Source of the DNA: Pseudomonas sp. MF4836
Lineage (GTDB): Bacteria > Pseudomonadota > Gammaproteobacteria > Pseudomonadales > Pseudomonadaceae
Direction: 5' to 3'
Assembly: GCF_002018875.1 (NCBI RefSeq)
Contig: NZ_MVOL01000003.1
Coordinates: forward strand, 496,001 to 560,000
DNA: 64,000 nt
Position 1 is the first letter of the stretch, and each line of letters opens with the position of its first letter. Shown here one piece after another: positions 46,539 through 63,558 of this stretch. Both the position numbers and the translations under genes were made by a program. The notes beneath the pieces were generated by a model. It saw only the letters and a list, made by a program, of their open reading frames with translations, did not search any database and had not been told where the DNA came from.

Positions 46539-47669
46539 ATGAGCAATCTGCGTATTGCGCTGGTGGCTGGCGAGGCCTCCGGCGATATTCTCGGCGCCGG
46601 TTTGATGCGCGCACTCAAGGCCCGGCATCCAGCGGTTGAATTTATCGGTGTCGGCGGCCCGCTGATGCAGGCCGAGGGCCTAGTTTCGTACTTCCCCATG
46701 GAGCGCCTGGCGGTCATGGGGTTGGTGGAAGTGCTGGGGCGGCTGCGTGAGCTATTGGCACGGCGCAAGAAGCTGATCCAGACCCTCATCGCCGAAAAAC
46801 CTGACGTGTTTATCGGTATCGACGCACCTGATTTCACCCTGAATATCGAACTCAAGCTGCGACAGGCGGGGATCAAGACGGTGCACTATGTCAGCCCGTC
46901 CGTCTGGGCCTGGCGGCAGAAGCGGGTGCTGAAGATCCGCGAAGGTTGCGATCTGATGCTGACGCTGTTCCCGTTCGAGGCAAAATTCTACGAAGAGAAG
47001 GGTGTCCCGGTGCGGTTTGTCGGTCACTCCCTGGCCGATGCGATTCCGCTGGAAGCTGATCGTGCTGCGGCTCGTGCTGAACTGGGTTTGCCCGATGGCC
47101 CGCTGGTGGCATTGATGCCAGGCAGTCGTGGCGGTGAAGTCGGGCGCCTGGGTGCGCTGTTTCTCGATACTGCGCAACGTCTGCGAGCCATGCGCCCCGG
47201 CGTGCGCTTTGTCATGCCCTGTGCCAGCCCCGAGCGCCGTAGCCAGCTGGAGCAACTGCTGGCCGGTCGTGACTTGCCGTTGACCTTGCTTGACGGCCAG
47301 TCCCACCGGGCCTTGGCGGCTTGCGATGCGGTACTGATTGCCTCCGGCACCGCGACCTTGGAAGCGCTGCTGTACAAGCGGCCGATGGTGGTCGCCTATC
47401 GCCTGGCGCCGCTGACGTTCTGGATTCTCAAGCGCATGGTTAAAAGCCCCTACATCTCCCTGCCCAACTTGCTGGCCCAGCGTTTGCTGGTGCCCGAGTT
47501 GCTGCAGGATGAGGCGACGCCCGAAGCCCTGGCGCGGACGTTGTCGCCGCTCATCGAGGGGGGCGAGGAGCAGACTCGCGGCTTCGACGAAATCCATCGG
47601 ACGTTGCGTCGGGACGCCTCGAACCAGGCGGCTGATGCAGTCCTGAACCTGATCGGCAAAGCGCAATGA
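46539..47669 (+). CDS. lpxB: Lipid-A-disaccharide synthase
   Basis: The 376-residue GT19 glycosyltransferase joins UDP-2,3-diacylglucosamine to lipid X. Family features are [21 protein letters not shown] at the N-terminus, [38 protein letters not shown] and [23 protein letters not shown]. The stop overlaps the rnhB start by four bases. Confidence 0.97.
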   Translation: MSNLRIALVAGEASGDILGAGLMRALKARHPAVEFIGVGGPLMQAEGLVSYFPMERLAVMGLVEVLGRLRELLARRKKLIQTLIAEKPDVFIGIDAPDFTLNIELKLRQAGIKTVHYVSPSVWAWRQKRVLKIREGCDLMLTLFPFEAKFYEEKGVPVRFVGHSLADAIPLEADRAAARAELGLPDGPLVALMPGSRGGEVGRLGALFLDTAQRLRAMRPGVRFVMPCASPERRSQLEQLLAGRDLPLTLLDGQSHRALAACDAVLIASGTATLEALLYKRPMVVAYRLAPLTFWILKRMVKSPYISLPNLLAQRLLVPELLQDEATPEALARTLSPLIEGGEEQTRGFDEIHRTLRRDASNQAADAVLNLIGKAQ

Positions 47670-48313
47670 GTAACCTGAAGATGCAGATGGGCCTGGACTT
47701 TACCCTGGTAGCCGCCACAGAAGAGCTGGTGTGCGGCGTCGATGAAGTCGGACGCGGTCCGTTGTGCGGTGCGGTGGTCACGGCGGCGGTCATTCTGGAT
47801 CCGAACCGGCCGATCCTTGGTCTCAACGATTCGAAGAAACTCACCGAAGCCCGGCGAGAAAAACTCTACGACGAGATCTGCGAGAAAGCCCTGAGCTGGT
47901 GCATTGCCCGCGCTGAAGTCGAGGAAATCGACGAACTGAATATCCTGCACGCGACCATGCTCGCCATGCAGCGCGCGGTGGAAGGGCTGAGCATTACTCC
48001 GAAGCTGGCGATGATCGACGGTAATCGTTGCCCGAGGTTGGCCATGCCCGCGGAGGCGGTGGTCAAGGGTGATAGCAAGGTGCCGGCAATCGCCGCAGCG
48101 TCGATTCTGGCCAAGGTCAGTCGCGACCGTGAAATGGCGGCGTTCGAGCTGATCTATCCGGGTTACGGCATCGGCGGCCACAAGGGTTATCCGACGCCTG
48201 TGCACCTCGAAGCGCTGGCCCGCCTGGGGCCGACGCCGATTCACCGGCGTTCGTTCGCGCCGGTCCGCCAAGCCTATGAAGCACGTGAGAGCTTGAGCGA
48301 GACACAGTCCTGA
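47666..48313 (+). CDS. rnhB: Ribonuclease HII
   Basis: The 215-residue enzyme cleaves RNA in RNA/DNA hybrids and starts removal of single ribonucleotides from DNA. The active-site motif [21 protein letters not shown] holds the Asp-Glu pair; [23 protein letters not shown] and [13 protein letters not shown] carry the rest. The start at 47666 (ATGA overlap with lpxB) adds a short N-terminal MSNLKMQ; an internal ATG at 47681 is an alternative. Confidence 0.96.
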   Translation: MSNLKMQMGLDFTLVAATEELVCGVDEVGRGPLCGAVVTAAVILDPNRPILGLNDSKKLTEARREKLYDEICEKALSWCIARAEVEEIDELNILHATMLAMQRAVEGLSITPKLAMIDGNRCPRLAMPAEAVVKGDSKVPAIAAASILAKVSRDREMAAFELIYPGYGIGGHKGYPTPVHLEALARLGPTPIHRRSFAPVRQAYEARESLSETQS

Positions 48314-48330
48314 GGCTGATGTTTTAGCCG

Positions 48331-48364
48331 AGGCCCGGTACAATCCGGGCCTTGTTGTTTTTGT
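48331..48364 (+). terminator. Terminator hairpin with a -10-like hexamer in its loop, before dnaE
   Basis: AGGCCCGG (48331-48338) and CCGGGCCT (48345-48352) form an 8-bp stem; the six-base loop is TACAAT, and TGTTGTTTTTG follows. The hairpin can end rnhB transcripts, while TACAAT with CTGATG (48316-48321, 17-base spacing) could start dnaE transcription. Confidence 0.65.
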
Positions 48365-48383
48365 GCTTACTTACAGGATCACT

Positions 48384-51905
<3,522 letters not shown>

Positions 51906-52057
51906 CGGTCAGCGGGCATTCCTTGCGTTATCGGGTTTGCCCTGACCTCGACCCGGATTTTAATCTCGACCTGAACGCGCCTGTCCCTTAAGGTAATGCG
52001 CGAATAGACAACCGGCCGACCCAAGCTCTCTTGGATGTCGACCCAAGACGGACGCCT

Positions 52058-53005
52058 ATGAACCCGAATTTTCTAGATTTCGAACAGCCGATCGCCGACC
52101 TGCAAGCCAAGATCGAAGAGTTGCGCTTGGTCGGTAATGACAATTCGCTGAATATCGGCGATGAGATCTCCCGCCTGCAGGATAAAAGCAGCACGCTCAC
52201 CGAGGACATCTTCGGCAAGCTGACCAGCTGGCAGATCGCTCGTCTGGCGCGTCACCCGCGTCGTCCGTACACCCTGGACTACATCGACCACATCTTCACC
52301 GAGTTCGACGAGCTGCATGGCGACCGTCACTTCTCGGACGATGCTGCCATTGTCGGCGGGGTTGCCCGTCTGGATGACCAGCCAGTGATGATCATTGGTC
52401 ACCAGAAAGGCCGCGAAGTCCGCGAAAAGGTTCGTCGCAACTTCGGCATGCCGCGTCCGGAAGGCTACCGCAAGGCCTGCCGCCTGATGGAAATGGCCGA
52501 ACGCTTCAAGATGCCGATCCTGACCTTTATCGACACGCCGGGCGCCTACCCGGGTATCGACGCCGAAGAGCGCAACCAGAGCGAAGCCATTGCCTGGAAC
52601 CTGCGTGTCATGGCCCGCCTGAAGACCCCGATCATCGCCACGGTCATCGGCGAAGGTGGTTCTGGCGGTGCATTGGCGATCGGCGTTTGCGACCAGTTGA
52701 ACATGCTGCAGTACTCGACTTACGCGGTTATTTCCCCAGAAGGTTGCGCGTCCATCCTCTGGAAAACCGCCGAGAAAGCCCCGGATGCCGCCGAAGCCAT
52801 GGGTATCACTGCCGAGCGTCTCAAAGGCCTGGGCATTGTGGACAAGGTGATCGGCGAGCCTCTGGGGGGCGCACACCGTGACCCAGCAGCCGCTGCTGCC
52901 TCGATCCGTGCCGAGCTGACTTCGCAGTTGGCGATGCTCAAGGGCATGGACACCGAAACCTTGCTCAAGCGTCGTTATGACCGCCTGATGAGCTACGGTC
53001 TCTGA
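52058..53005 (+). CDS. accA: Acetyl-CoA carboxylase carboxyltransferase subunit alpha
   Basis: The 315-residue protein pairs with AccD to move carboxyl from biotin to acetyl-CoA, giving malonyl-CoA. It starts [23 protein letters not shown] at 52058. Crotonase-fold marks include [60 protein letters not shown] and [23 protein letters not shown]. An upstream in-frame ATG at 52031 would add nine residues not expected in the family. Confidence 0.97.
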   Translation: MNPNFLDFEQPIADLQAKIEELRLVGNDNSLNIGDEISRLQDKSSTLTEDIFGKLTSWQIARLARHPRRPYTLDYIDHIFTEFDELHGDRHFSDDAAIVGGVARLDDQPVMIIGHQKGREVREKVRRNFGMPRPEGYRKACRLMEMAERFKMPILTFIDTPGAYPGIDAEERNQSEAIAWNLRVMARLKTPIIATVIGEGGSGGALAIGVCDQLNMLQYSTYAVISPEGCASILWKTAEKAPDAAEAMGITAERLKGLGIVDKVIGEPLGGAHRDPAAAAASIRAELTSQLAMLKGMDTETLLKRRYDRLMSYGL

Positions 53006-53024
53006 TACGCCGTCGCTCCTTCTT

Positions 53025-53111
53025 GTAGGAGCGAGCTTGCCTGCGGTCCGGACGCGGCGGTGGATCCCTTCACCGCTCCAGCGTCTGCAGCAGGCAAGCC
53101 CGGCTCCCACA
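53025..53111. repeat. REP-type inverted doublet between accA and tilS (TGTAGG family)
   Basis: TGTAGGAGCGAGCTTGCCTG (53025-53044) and its inverted relative GCAGGCAAGCCCGGCTCCCACA (ending 53111) flank about 45 bases. Same family as 19443-19521. It separates accA from tilS and ends 15 bases before the tilS start. Confidence 0.8.
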
Positions 53112-53125
53112 GGTCCTGTCCGTTG

Positions 53126-54442
53126 ATGAATCACCTATCTGCCCAATTGCTGCATCGCCTGGCTCCTTGGCGTGACGCCTGCGCCTGGCGTATTGCCTAT
53201 TCCGGCGGTCTGGACTCCACCGTCCTCCTGCACCTGCTTGCCGATCTGGCGCAACAACACCCACTTCCACCGTTGACTGCCCTGCATATCCACCACGGTC
53301 TACAGGCTGCGGCCGATGCCTGGCCGGCCCATTGTCAGTCGGTGTGCGACGCGCTGGGGGTGCCCTTGCAGGTCATGCGCGTGCAGGTGCAAGAGGGCGC
53401 CAGCCTCGAGCGTGCGGCCCGTGATGCGCGTTACGGCGCCTTTGAGCGCGCAACAGCTGGCAACGAGTTGCTGCTGACTGGGCAGCATCGTGACGATCAG
53501 GCGGAAACCTTGTTGTTTCGGCTGTTGCGCGGCGCGGGGGCAAGAGGGCTGGCAGCGATGCCTGAATCCCGCCCTTTGGGCCTGGGGCATTTGCTGCGGC
53601 CGTTGCTGGATGTATCGCGGGCCGAACTGCTGCGTTATGCCGATGAGCGTGGATTGAGCTGGATCGAGGATCCCTCCAATCTCGATCAGCAGTTTTCACG
53701 CAATTACCTGCGCCACGCGGTGCTTCCCCAGCTCACTGCTCGCTGGCCTCGGGCACTGGCCAGCATGGCGCGCAGCGCGGCGCATTTGAGTGAGGCTCAA
53801 GGGCTGCTCGATGAGCTGGCACAGATGGATCTTGCTGCGGCCGACACTGCCAGCGACTTCAGTTGGTTGCGCCTGCCGTCACTGGAGTTGGCTCCCCTGC
53901 AAGCGCTTTCTCCCGCTCGCCAGCGCAACGCCCTGAGCCACTGGCTGAGCCTTCGCAGCCGTTTGCCGGATAGCGAGCACTGGGTGGGTTGGGAGACGCT
54001 ACGCGATGCGGCGCAAGATGGGCGTCCGATCTGGCGCCTGGCAGACGGCGAACTGCATCGAGCCTGCGGGCGGTTGTGGTGGTTGGCGGGCGCCTGGTTG
54101 CGCCCGATGCCTGATGCGCCATCCTGGGCAGACATTTCCCGACCGCTGGTGCTACCGGATAACGGGCAGTTGCATATCACCGGCCAGGGGCTCAGGGGAC
54201 CGTTGCAGGTGGCTTATCGTCAAGGTGGCGAAGTCATGCAATTACCGGGTCGAGGCCATCGCGACCTGAAGCGCTTGCTCAATGAAAGTGGCCTGCCGGC
54301 CTTTGCCCGTGGCAGATTGCCGCTGCTGTATCAGGGCGAGCAGTTGTTGGCGGTGGCAAACCTGCCAGGTCTTGTCGCAAACGCCCATGGTTGTTGGCAA
54401 TTGCATTGGCAGCCGCCGACGAGCGATCAAGGTTTGAGCTGA
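53126..54442 (+). CDS. tilS: tRNA(Ile)-lysidine synthetase
   Basis: The 438-residue PP-loop ATPase puts lysine on C34 of tRNA-Ile2 so that it reads AUA. The PP-loop is WRIAYSGGLDSTVLLHLLADL; LHIHHGLQAAADAW, LLTGQHRDDQAETLLFRLLRGAGARGLAAMPE and the substrate-binding C-terminal domain follow. The ATG at 53126 gives MNHLSAQLLHRLAPWRDA; the frame reads further back through the REP element but that is not coding-like. The ribosome site is weak (AGGTCC). Confidence 0.95.
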   Translation: MNHLSAQLLHRLAPWRDACAWRIAYSGGLDSTVLLHLLADLAQQHPLPPLTALHIHHGLQAAADAWPAHCQSVCDALGVPLQVMRVQVQEGASLERAARDARYGAFERATAGNELLLTGQHRDDQAETLLFRLLRGAGARGLAAMPESRPLGLGHLLRPLLDVSRAELLRYADERGLSWIEDPSNLDQQFSRNYLRHAVLPQLTARWPRALASMARSAAHLSEAQGLLDELAQMDLAAADTASDFSWLRLPSLELAPLQALSPARQRNALSHWLSLRSRLPDSEHWVGWETLRDAAQDGRPIWRLADGELHRACGRLWWLAGAWLRPMPDAPSWADISRPLVLPDNGQLHITGQGLRGPLQVAYRQGGEVMQLPGRGHRDLKRLLNESGLPAFARGRLPLLYQGEQLLAVANLPGLVANAHGCWQLHWQPPTSDQGLS

Positions 54443-54479
54443 AAGGCCCTTTCCGGTAGACTACGCTCCCTTCTTGATA

Positions 54480-54514
54480 CAACTTCTGTGGATTCGCCTG
54501 AATTGCAGAAGTTG
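54480..54514. promoter_or_regulatory. Inverted repeat in the pyrG upstream region
   Basis: CAACTTCTG (54480-54488) and CAGAAGTTG (54506-54514) are perfect inverted repeats 17 bases apart, just after TTGATA (54474-54479). The 274-base gap before pyrG also holds a TAGACT hexamer (54457-54462) and a GC-rich leader near 54645-54680; nothing else is recognisable. Confidence 0.4.
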
Positions 54515-54695
54515 CCGATTACCAAGCAGTCTTTGCTGGGCGATTCCAAAAAATGTGTAGCGAGCAACGTACCGGTGTTTTTGCATCCGGTCTGTCACAA
54601 CGCGGCGGTTTTTTCGAAAGATGCACTGTGATTAATGCAGGTGATCGGGGGCTTCGGCCTTCCTTCGCTTTCCCCGGCGGCTCGGACCGCTTTAA

Positions 54696-57200
<2,505 letters not shown>

Positions 57201-57218
57201 AACCGATTTCTCCGGTAA

Positions 57219-58646
<1,428 letters not shown>

Positions 58647-58683
58647 GCGGTAGATGGTAAAAAGACACCGGATTGTGTCGGAA

Positions 58684-58707
58684 AAATCGCTATAGCGGCT
58701 TTTTTGC
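58684..58707 (+). terminator. Possible terminator after eno
   Basis: A palindromic CGCTATAGCG (58688-58697) is flanked by AAAAAT and GCTTTTTT, so A and T runs can extend the stem with mismatches. It lies 41 bases after the eno stop. Confidence 0.5.
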
Positions 58708-58818
58708 CTCTAATCTGATGCCTTATGAGCACAAGCCTGGTTCTTCCAGGCTTCGTGCTATCAGTAGGTTCGAAGTTGTAGGCATGGCTGTCTTTTTTCA
58801 CTGGATACCCGATATTCG

Positions 58819-59097
58819 ATGCGCAGTCCCAATTGGTTGTTCCTCGTCTTGCTCTTGCTGCTGGCTGGCCTGCAGTACCGCCTGTGGGTGGGGAATGGCA
58901 GTTTGGCGCAGGTAGCTGACCTGACTCAGCAGATTGCCGATCAGCACGCCGAAAACGAGCGTTTGCTGGAGCGTAATCGCGTACTCGATGCGGAAGTCAT
59001 GGAGTTGAAAAAGGGCATGGAGACCGTTGAAGAACGGGCTCGCCATGAGTTGGGCATGGTCAAGGAGGGCGAGACCCTCTACCAGTTGGCCCAATGA
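58819..59097 (+). CDS. ftsB: Cell division protein FtsB
   Basis: The 92-residue bitopic protein has one membrane helix (residues about 5-20, NWLFLVLLLLLAGLQYRLW), a coiled coil (residues about 28-65, LTQQIADQHAENERLLERNRVLDAEVMELK) and the VEERARHELGMVKEGE end. It joins FtsL and FtsQ in the divisome. Its stop overlaps the ispD start by four bases. No strong ribosome site precedes the ATG. Confidence 0.94.
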   Translation: MRSPNWLFLVLLLLLAGLQYRLWVGNGSLAQVADLTQQIADQHAENERLLERNRVLDAEVMELKKGMETVEERARHELGMVKEGETLYQLAQ

Positions 59098-59801
59098 TCG
59101 AGCGTTTGCCGGCCTTCTGGGCCGTGATTCCTGCCGCGGGCGTTGGTGCCCGTATGGCCGCGGACCGCCCCAAGCAGTATTTGCAGCTGGGCGGACGCAC
59201 TATTCTTGAACACAGCCTCGGCTGTTTCCTCGACCATCCCTGCCTCAAGGGGCTGGTGGTCAGTCTCGCTGTCGACGATCCCTTCTGGCCGACCCTGGCC
59301 TGTGCCCATGACTCGCGGATTCAGCGCGTGGACGGTGGGCAGGAGCGCTCCGGTTCGGTCCTCAATGCCTTGTTGCACCTGCATGCCCAGGGCGCGGCGG
59401 ATGAGGACTGGGTGCTGGTGCATGACGCGGCTCGGCCCAACCTGACCCGCGATGACCTGGACAAGCTGCTCGGTGAATTGGCGGACGACCCCGTGGGCGG
59501 CTTGCTTGCCGTGCCGGCTCGGGACACCTTGAAGCGCGTCGACAAGCACGGCCGTGTGGTGGAAACCGTCGATCGCAGCCTGATCTGGCAGGCCTACACG
59601 CCACAGATGTTTCGCCTGGGCGCTTTGCATCGGGCATTGGCTGACAGCCTGGTGGCGGATGTGCTGATCACCGACGAAGCCTCGGCAGTGGAATGGTCGG
59701 GCCAGGCGCCACGCCTGATCGAAGGGCGTTCGGACAACATCAAAGTCACCCGCCCCGAAGACCTCGAATGGCTGCGCCAGCGCTGGGCCAACCGCCGCTG
59801 A
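59094..59801 (+). CDS. ispD: 2-C-methyl-D-erythritol 4-phosphate cytidylyltransferase
   Basis: The 235-residue enzyme makes CDP-methylerythritol in the MEP pathway. AVIPAAGVGARMAADRPKQYL is the nucleotide-binding loop; GGQERSGSVLNAL, VLVHDAARPNL, LAVPARDTLKRV, WQAYTPQMFRLGAL, TDEASAVE and the final KVTRPEDLEWL follow. In E. coli ispF follows directly; here a formaldehyde detoxification module of about 3 kb separates them. Confidence 0.97.
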   Translation: MIERLPAFWAVIPAAGVGARMAADRPKQYLQLGGRTILEHSLGCFLDHPCLKGLVVSLAVDDPFWPTLACAHDSRIQRVDGGQERSGSVLNALLHLHAQGAADEDWVLVHDAARPNLTRDDLDKLLGELADDPVGGLLAVPARDTLKRVDKHGRVVETVDRSLIWQAYTPQMFRLGALHRALADSLVADVLITDEASAVEWSGQAPRLIEGRSDNIKVTRPEDLEWLRQRWANRR

Positions 59802-59834
59802 TTGCGTAGCAGCGAACCACCTAGGTACACGTAA

Positions 59835-59912
59835 GGGCCAGCGCAGCCTGCGGCAGCGGCTACATACGTCGCCCCCGTAGCCGCTGCCGAGCCCGCGAGG
59901 CTGCGCTGGCCC
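59835..59912. repeat. REP-type inverted doublet after ispD (GTAGCCGC family)
   Basis: GGGCCAGCGCAGCCTGCGGC... (59835-59863) and ...GGCTGCGCTGGCCC (59877-59912) are inverted copies of the element also found at 23226-23337, with the tails pointing the other way. It fills the gap between ispD and the convergent LysR gene and could act as a terminator. Confidence 0.8.
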
Positions 59913-59972
59913 TGATCAACACCGGCTCTCTCCCAGATTCAGCCCAACGCCCAAGAGGCCCCGCGTCAGCCG

Positions 59973-60872
59973 CTACAAATCTTGGTACTCGGGGCGTTGG
60001 ACCAGGCCTTGCTTGAGGTAATCCACCAGCTTGCGCACCTTGGGCGACAAATGCCGCTGTTGCGGATACAGCGCCCAGACGGCGGTATTTGGCGGTTGGT
60101 GGGCCTCCAGCAGGGAGATCAACGTACCGCTGCGCAGGTGTTCGAGCACGTAGTAGTCCGGCAACTGACACAACCCAACCCCTTGCAGCGCCGCGTCCAG
60201 TACTGCCTGCCCACTGTTGCAGCGCCAATTACCCTGCACCCGCTGGGAAAACTCCCGCCCGTTCTGTTCCAGTTGCCAGATATCCGAGCTGCCGATCAGG
60301 CAATTGTGTCGGCTCAACTCCGACAGGCTATGGGGGCGCCCGTAGCGCTCCAGATACGATGGCGAGGCGCACAGGTACATGCGCCGCGGCGCCAGGCGCG
60401 TGGCCACAAGGCGTGAATCCTGGAGCCGCCCCAGGCGAATCGCCAGGTCCAGCCCCTCATGCACCAGGTCAAGTGGGCGATTGCTGAGCTCGATGTCCAC
60501 CCGCAGTTGCGGATATAGGCCCATGTAGCGGGTCACCAGCGGCACGATAAAGCGCTCGCCATAAGCCACGGCGCAGGTCATGCGCAGCATGCCTTTGGGC
60601 TCGCTGGTCAAATCACCCACGGCGCGCAACGCTTCCTCGCGGCCGTCCTGCAGGCGCTGGCAATGTTGAAGAAACGTCTGACCCGCCTCGGTCAAGGTGA
60701 CGCGGCGGGTACTGCGGTAGAGCAGGCGAGTTTGCAGGCGCTCCTCGAGGCGGGCAATTTGCCGGCTGATATGGGAGGAGGACACCCCCAGGCGCTCGGC
60801 TGCTGCAGTGAACTGGCTGTATTCGGCCACTGCGACAAACTCGTCGATGCCCTCCCAGCGGTTTTCACTCAT
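59973..60872 (-). CDS. gfnR: LysR-family regulator of formaldehyde detoxification (GfnR-like)
   Basis: The 299-residue protein has an N-terminal winged helix (FVAVAEYSQFTAAAERLGVSSSHISRQIARLEERLQTRLLYRSTRRVTLTEAG region, residues about 8-65) and a two-lobe effector domain. It is transcribed away from adhC-fghA, and its position matches the P. aeruginosa regulator of glutathione-dependent formaldehyde neutralisation. It would activate adhC-fghA when formaldehyde adducts accumulate. The name is assigned from position and family, not from residue-level proof. Confidence 0.82.
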   Translation of the reverse strand: MSENRWEGIDEFVAVAEYSQFTAAAERLGVSSSHISRQIARLEERLQTRLLYRSTRRVTLTEAGQTFLQHCQRLQDGREEALRAVGDLTSEPKGMLRMTCAVAYGERFIVPLVTRYMGLYPQLRVDIELSNRPLDLVHEGLDLAIRLGRLQDSRLVATRLAPRRMYLCASPSYLERYGRPHSLSELSRHNCLIGSSDIWQLEQNGREFSQRVQGNWRCNSGQAVLDAALQGVGLCQLPDYYVLEHLRSGTLISLLEAHQPPNTAVWALYPQQRHLSPKVRKLVDYLKQGLVQRPEYQDL

Positions 60873-60876
60873 GTCG

Positions 60877-62093
<1,217 letters not shown>

Positions 62094-62107
62094 GGAGCAG
62101 CGGGGAG

Positions 62108-62169
62108 TTGCAAGCTGTCAGCGGCAAGTGGTTCCAGCGGTCTTGCCACTTGAAGCTGATGGCCTGCAA
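62108..62169. repeat. Imperfect inverted repeat between adhC and fghA
   Basis: The 24-base arm at 62108-62131 (TTGCAAGCTGTCAGCGGC...) and the arm at 62146-62169 pair with several mismatches around a 14-base loop. It resembles other Pseudomonas dispersed palindromes but differs from the two REP families above. Confidence 0.5.
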
Positions 62170-62186
62170 TTGCCTCTGGAGGTCCT

Positions 62187-63032
62187 ATGAGCTTGGAAAA
62201 TATTTCGTGTCAAAAGAGCTTTGGCGGCTGGCATAAGCGCTACAAGCACCACTCCCAGGTCTTGGGCTGCGACATGGTGTTTGCCGTGTACCTGCCGCCG
62301 CAGGCGGAGGCGGGGAGCAAGCTGCCGGTGCTGTACTGGTTGTCCGGGCTGACCTGCACGGATGAAAACTTTATGCACAAGGCCGGCGCGATGCGCATGG
62401 CTGCAGAACTGGGGCTGATCATCGTTGCCCCGGACACCAGCCCCCGGGGCCCCGGCGTGCCGGCGGATCCCGACGGTGCCTGGGATTTTGGGCTGGGTGC
62501 CGGGTTCTACCTCAATGCAACCCAGGAGCCCTGGGCCCAGCACTACCGGATGCACGACTACGTGGTGCAGGAGCTGCCGGCATTGGTCGAGGCGCATTTT
62601 CCGGCCTCGGACAAGCGCGGTATCAGTGGGCACTCCATGGGCGGGCACGGGGCCTTGGTCTGCGCCTTGCGCAATCCCGGGCGCTACCTGTCGGTGTCGG
62701 CCCTTGCGCCGATCAGCAACCCGATGGATTGCCCATGGGGCCAGAAGGCCTTCTCCCGTTACCTGGGCGAAGAGCGTTCGCGCTGGCGTGAGTGGGATGC
62801 CAGCGTGCTGATCGCCGAAGCTAGCGAGAAGCTGCCGCTGCTGGTGGATCAAGGCGATCGGGATGATTTCCTGGCGACCCAGCTCAAGCCGGAAGCCTTG
62901 CAGCAGGCGGCAAAGGCCGCGGGTCATCCGCTGACCCTGCGTTTGCAACCGGGCTACGACCACAGCTATTTCTTCATCGCCAGTTTCATCGACGACCACC
63001 TGCAGCATCACGCGCGTGCTCTTAGCGCCTAA
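62187..63032 (+). CDS. fghA: S-formylglutathione hydrolase
   Basis: The 281-residue esterase-D type alpha/beta hydrolase releases formate and glutathione, completing formaldehyde removal. The nucleophile Ser150 lies in [71 protein letters not shown], the Asp in [11 protein letters not shown] and the His in [11 protein letters not shown] complete the triad and family pattern. GGAGG precedes the ATG at 62187. Confidence 0.96.
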   Translation: MSLENISCQKSFGGWHKRYKHHSQVLGCDMVFAVYLPPQAEAGSKLPVLYWLSGLTCTDENFMHKAGAMRMAAELGLIIVAPDTSPRGPGVPADPDGAWDFGLGAGFYLNATQEPWAQHYRMHDYVVQELPALVEAHFPASDKRGISGHSMGGHGALVCALRNPGRYLSVSALAPISNPMDCPWGQKAFSRYLGEERSRWREWDASVLIAEASEKLPLLVDQGDRDDFLATQLKPEALQQAAKAAGHPLTLRLQPGYDHSYFFIASFIDDHLQHHARALSA

Positions 63033-63048
63033 TGTCCGACAAAGCAGG

Positions 63049-63084
63049 TAGAATCACGCCCTGACTAAATCGGGGCGTTTTTTT
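63049..63084 (+). promoter_or_regulatory. Overlapping fghA terminator and ispF promoter
   Basis: ACGCCC (63056-63061) and GGGCGT (63073-63078) form a hairpin followed by seven T that run straight into the ispF ATG at 63085. TAGAAT (63049-63054) just before it is a good -10. Transcripts starting near 63061 would lack most of the hairpin's 5' arm. No Shine-Dalgarno sequence is present. Confidence 0.6.
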
Positions 63085-63558
63085 ATGCGTATTGGCCACG
63101 GCTATGATGTGCACCGTTTTGCTGAAGGCGACTTCATTACTCTGGGCGGCGTGCGAATTGCACACAGCTTCGGGCTGCTCGCCCATTCCGACGGTGACGT
63201 GGTACTCCACGCCTTGAGCGATGCCTTGCTCGGTGCTGCGGCGCTGGGCGATATCGGCAAGCATTTTCCGGACACCGATCCGCAATTCAAGGGCGCCGAC
63301 AGCCGTGTGCTGCTGCGTCACGTGGTCGCACTGATCCACGGCAAAGGCTGGAAAGTCGGCAATGTCGACAACACCATCGTGGCCCAGGCGCCGAAGATGG
63401 CACCCCATATCGAAGCGATGCGCGCGCTGATTGCCGCGGATCTGCAAGTTGAACTGGATCAAGTGAACGTGAAAGCTACCACCACCGAAAAACTCGGCTT
63501 TGTCGGTCGCGAAGAAGGCATCGCGGTGCACAGCGTCGCCTTGTTGCTGCGCGCATGA
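63085..63558 (+). CDS. ispF: 2-C-methyl-D-erythritol 2,4-cyclodiphosphate synthase
   Basis: The 157-residue homotrimeric enzyme makes the cyclic diphosphate of the MEP pathway. [25 protein letters not shown] holds the metal Asp and His; [36 protein letters not shown] and [19 protein letters not shown] are family marks. It has no ribosome site, only a T-run before the ATG. Its stop overlaps the truD start by four bases. Confidence 0.97.
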   Translation: MRIGHGYDVHRFAEGDFITLGGVRIAHSFGLLAHSDGDVVLHALSDALLGAAALGDIGKHFPDTDPQFKGADSRVLLRHVVALIHGKGWKVGNVDNTIVAQAPKMAPHIEAMRALIAADLQVELDQVNVKATTTEKLGFVGREEGIAVHSVALLLRA

